Source: SCBR16-9 sp964537975
GTDB lineage: Bacteria; Hydrogenedentota; Hydrogenedentia; Hydrogenedentales; SCBR16-9
Reading direction: 5' to 3'
DNA length: 64,000 bases
NCBI GenBank assembly: GCA_964537975.1
Contig: CAZIDP010000019.1
Location: forward strand, 1 to 64,000
Part shown: positions 62,053 to 64,000 of the stretch, piece after piece
How positions within the stretch are numbered: position 1 is the first letter of the stretch
How the letters are laid out: each line of letters opens with the position of its first letter
Translations under genes and position numbers: made by a program
The notes under the pieces: model-generated
Databases searched by the model: none
What the model was told of the DNA's origin: nothing
What the model saw: the letters and a program-made list of their open reading frames with translations, nothing else

Positions 62053-63276
62053 CTATATGAATGAGTAATTAAGTGATACATACATTGATATGAACAAAAA
62101 CAAAACCATGAGTCCAAGGATACTAACCAGTACCGGACTCAATAATGCGGCAAATGTCATATCCCGTGCTTTCAAATCTCTTTCCAGGCTGTCCGCTATG
62201 TGGCCCAGTGTCGTCTCCAAATCACCCCGCTTTTCACTGACTCCTAACAGCCAGCAGTAATCGCGGGTGAAGAAGTTGGTATTTTCACAGGAATCTGCCA
62301 GTGTATTGCCTTCGGCAATTTCGAGCACAATCTGAGCCACCGCTCGCTCAAGTTGTGGGCTGGACGCACAGGCCGCGGCAATCTCCAGACTTTCTACAAT
62401 GGGTACCCGTGCCTTGAACAACATCGCCAGTGCCTGGGTAAAAATGGTTAAAGTAGCGCAGTAATGAATTGGTCCGTGGAAAGGGATGCGCATTTTTAGC
62501 CAATCCAGCCATAATCGTCCAGCAGGATAACGCCGAATCAGGAGTATGGATATATAGGCTAAGGCACATACGATCAGAGGGCCATAGATTCCCAGTGGGC
62601 CATAGGGGCCGTCAACCAGAAATTGCAGCATCAACAAGTTCTTTATAAATCTATAATTAAATTCTTGTTCCTCCGTAATTTCAAAATCTTTGATTAATTC
62701 AGTCATACCGGGCACAACAAACAAACCAAATATCACCACCAGTATCACCATCGCACCGAACAGAATGGAGGGATAAATTAATGCGGTGCGGATTCTAGCT
62801 GTAGTCTCCACGCGCCGTGCACAGTAATTGATGAGCAAGCGCGTCACTTCAGACAGGTTGTTTGCCGCTTCTCCGGCCCGCACCAGGTGAATGAACAAGG
62901 CGGGAAACTGGTTCCCCCGTCGTTCCAGTGCTTCATTGAGATCGTGCCCCTGTTCCAGGTCTTCCCCTACTTGCGCCAGCACAGATTTCAACCGTTTGCT
63001 GCCGAGCTCCCTGCCCATAGTCTTCAGCGAGGGGGCCAAGGGATAGTCATTGCGCGCAATCATATCCAGTTGCTGGGCCACCAGCAACAACTCTTGCCAG
63101 GGAAGGTGGGCAGGCCGTACATTGAATAGTGCTTCACCTTCCGGCTCCAGTACCTGATTTACCGTCAAACCGCGTTCCTGCAGTTTCCGAGTAACCTGGT
63201 GCATCGAATTGCCTTCAACTACACCTTCAATGGCCTGTCCTTTCGGGTCTATAGCCCGATACCGAAATTGCGTCAT
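62053..63276 (-). CDS. Type II secretion / type IV pilus inner membrane protein (GspF family)
   Basis: A canonical 407-residue GspF/PilC protein. I start at ATG 63276 (AGGTGA upstream) rather than GTG 63288. It begins MTQFRYRAIDPKGQAIEGVVEG, the usual N-terminus; the first GspF domain has LVAQQLDMIARNDYPLAPSL and the second TLTIFTQALAMLFKARVPIVESL with SEKRGDLETTLGHIADS. Three transmembrane helices lie near residues 165-190, 215-240 and 380-405. No ATPase (GspE/PilB), PilM/N/O or secretin gene is within the window. Confidence 0.93.
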   Translation of the reverse strand: MTQFRYRAIDPKGQAIEGVVEGNSMHQVTRKLQERGLTVNQVLEPEGEALFNVRPAHLPWQELLLVAQQLDMIARNDYPLAPSLKTMGRELGSKRLKSVLAQVGEDLEQGHDLNEALERRGNQFPALFIHLVRAGEAANNLSEVTRLLINYCARRVETTARIRTALIYPSILFGAMVILVVIFGLFVVPGMTELIKDFEITEEQEFNYRFIKNLLMLQFLVDGPYGPLGIYGPLIVCALAYISILLIRRYPAGRLWLDWLKMRIPFHGPIHYCATLTIFTQALAMLFKARVPIVESLEIAAACASSPQLERAVAQIVLEIAEGNTLADSCENTNFFTRDYCWLLGVSEKRGDLETTLGHIADSLERDLKARDMTFAALLSPVLVSILGLMVLFLFISMYVSLNYSFI

Positions 63277-63437
63277 GGCAGTAATCACCTGTTGATTTTA
63301 TGTGAGACGATTCCACAACACATAGAATCGTACTATACTGTATTATTGCATCTTACTGTATAAATGTCACTTTTCCTCTATACCGATCAATGTTGGCAAT
63401 TATTCATTAAACGGTTCTGTTACTGACTCGTTCGTTA

Positions 63438-63917
63438 TCAGGAAGGTGTTTGTCGATCAAAATCGTTGTCAGCAGCATCAGAGTGGGTTGGGCCCAAGGC
63501 CAAATGCTCCCATTCATGGAGTGTCTTTTGGTATTGATACAGTGGTGTTGTCAATCGGGTATGCATGTGACGCACCCGGGATTGAAATAACGGCGCGCTT
63601 ACAGCGATAAAAAGACACAGCGCTGCCAGTGCAACGCGGGGCAAAGGGTGTATGACACGTAACACGGGAATCCAGGAACAGACTTCTTCCAGGGAATTGA
63701 TGGTATGCAGGCGTGCCTTGAACATATGAAACGAATATACAGACCCCTGATAATCGAGTTGCTGCTTTCCTGTTTCCAGTACCCAACGCAATTCATCTGT
63801 TCGTCGCGCACATGACTCACAGGCTTCCACATGAGTCCCAATCCCGGCACGTTGATGAATGGGCAGCTCATCACACAGCCAGGCGACTATTTTTCGATCT
63901 ATCTTCCGGCAATCCAT
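63438..63917 (-). CDS. Zinc-finger (zf-HC2-type) anti-sigma-like membrane protein
   Basis: A 159-residue protein. The N-terminus MDCRKIDRKIVAWLCDELP and then HVEACESCARR give the His-X3-Cys-X2-Cys zinc motif of ZAS/zf-HC2 anti-sigma factors. A transmembrane helix lies near residues 92-110, so the N-terminus faces the cytoplasm and could hold an ECF sigma factor. The start overlaps the stop of the upstream gene (TAATG), as is usual for sigma/anti-sigma pairs. It precedes the pilin cluster by about 160 bases and may control it. Confidence 0.78.
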   Translation of the reverse strand: MDCRKIDRKIVAWLCDELPIHQRAGIGTHVEACESCARRTDELRWVLETGKQQLDYQGSVYSFHMFKARLHTINSLEEVCSWIPVLRVIHPLPRVALAALCLFIAVSAPLFQSRVRHMHTRLTTPLYQYQKTLHEWEHLALGPTHSDAADNDFDRQTPS

Positions 63918-64000
63918 TATCTACCTCCACCTGAGTTCAAATTCGCGCCGATGAGTGCCGTGTATACGTCGCTGAGCAAAACACGCAACTTGTTCACCGC
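63917..64000 (-). CDS. 3' end of a probable ECF sigma factor, truncated by the window edge
   Basis: The last 27 codons before the anti-sigma-like gene are open from the right edge and end in TAA at 63917-63919: AVNKLRVLLSDVYTALIGAN then NSGGGR. The A-x-x-(K/R)LR-xLL pattern fits the last helix of sigma region 4, and the one-base overlap with a zf-HC2 gene supports it. The fragment is too short to be sure. Confidence 0.45.
   Translation of the reverse strand, partial: AVNKLRVLLSDVYTALIGANLNSGGGR

Noticed and set aside
1..64000. tRNA, rRNA, CRISPR array, insertion sequence or prophage
   Set aside because: No tRNA T-loop pattern, spaced direct repeats, transposase, integrase or phage structural gene was seen on reading both strands.

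Overview
The window reads as a bacterial chromosome segment of moderate GC (roughly 45-50% by eye), densely coded, from a Gram-negative heterotroph. Evidence for an outer membrane: a DUF481-type beta-barrel protein, several lipoproteins and a patatin lipoprotein. A prepilin with the H-X9-DG signature, a DUF5989 protein, secreted glycosidase-like proteins, a Tat-like DoxX/oxidoreductase fusion and a PPi-type phosphofructokinase together suggest the PVC superphylum or a neighbour such as Hydrogenedentota/Lentisphaerota. That placement is inference; there is no rRNA or tRNA in the window.

Layout. 1-7.6 kb (+): 5'-truncated LarA-like nickel enzyme, TPR lipoprotein, PPi-phosphofructokinase, 6-phosphogluconate dehydrogenase, YcxB-like membrane protein, 2-hydroxyacid dehydrogenase, dienelactone-hydrolase-like protein, DUF5989 protein. 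7.9-12.3 kb (+): lipA, a free lipoyl domain, homoserine dehydrogenase, threonine synthase and a HAD phosphatase. 12.4-13.9 kb (-): DoxX/aldo-keto-reductase-like fusion. 14.5 kb (+): lipB. 15.1-27.8 kb (-): TPR protein and hflX (overlapping), a complete nickel-type ECF transporter (nikKMLQO) with a NikR-like inverted repeat upstream, a patatin lipoprotein, a membrane protein and a heterodimeric ABC exporter pair. 28.1-31.9 kb (+): two coiled-coil proteins sharing an N-terminal helical module, the first ending in a MshEN domain. 32.1-35.6 kb (+): ileS behind a promoter and intrinsic terminator. 35.7-38.6 kb (-): glycosidase-like protein and its LacI-family regulator. 38.8-40.4 kb (+): AIPR-family defence protein. 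40.9-48.3 kb (+): indolepyruvate oxidoreductase AB, two phenylacetate-CoA ligases around an ACT protein, a sodium:solute symporter and a 59-residue accessory protein. 48.4-49.3 kb (-): FAH-family protein. 49.4-52.4 kb (+): tandem DUF4139 proteins. 52.6-54.3 kb (-): AT-rich three-gene cassette of unknown function. 54.7-58.2 kb (+): DUF481 protein, MauE/thioredoxin protein, secreted glycosidase-like protein. 58.1-64 kb (-): a type II secretion/type IV pilus-like cluster (four pilin-like proteins, two GspF proteins), then a zinc-finger anti-sigma-like gene and the 3' end of a probable sigma factor.

How the genes fit together. The nickel importer can supply LarA-type pincer enzymes such as the one at the left edge. 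lipA, lipB and the free lipoyl domain form a lipoylation set. The IOR/PaaK/ACT/symporter run suits anaerobic conversion of aromatic amino acids via arylpyruvates and arylacetyl-CoA. The pilin cluster lacks an ATPase and secretin, and the coiled-coil protein at 28 kb carries a secretion-ATPase accessory domain without the ATPase.

The best candidates for undescribed biology are the coiled-coil/MshEN pair (28.1-31.9 kb), the AT-rich three-gene cassette (52.6-54.3 kb), the DoxX-Tat-oxidoreductase fusion (12.4-13.9 kb) and the promoter-terminator leader of ileS. All functions are assigned by reading motifs; no database search was run.
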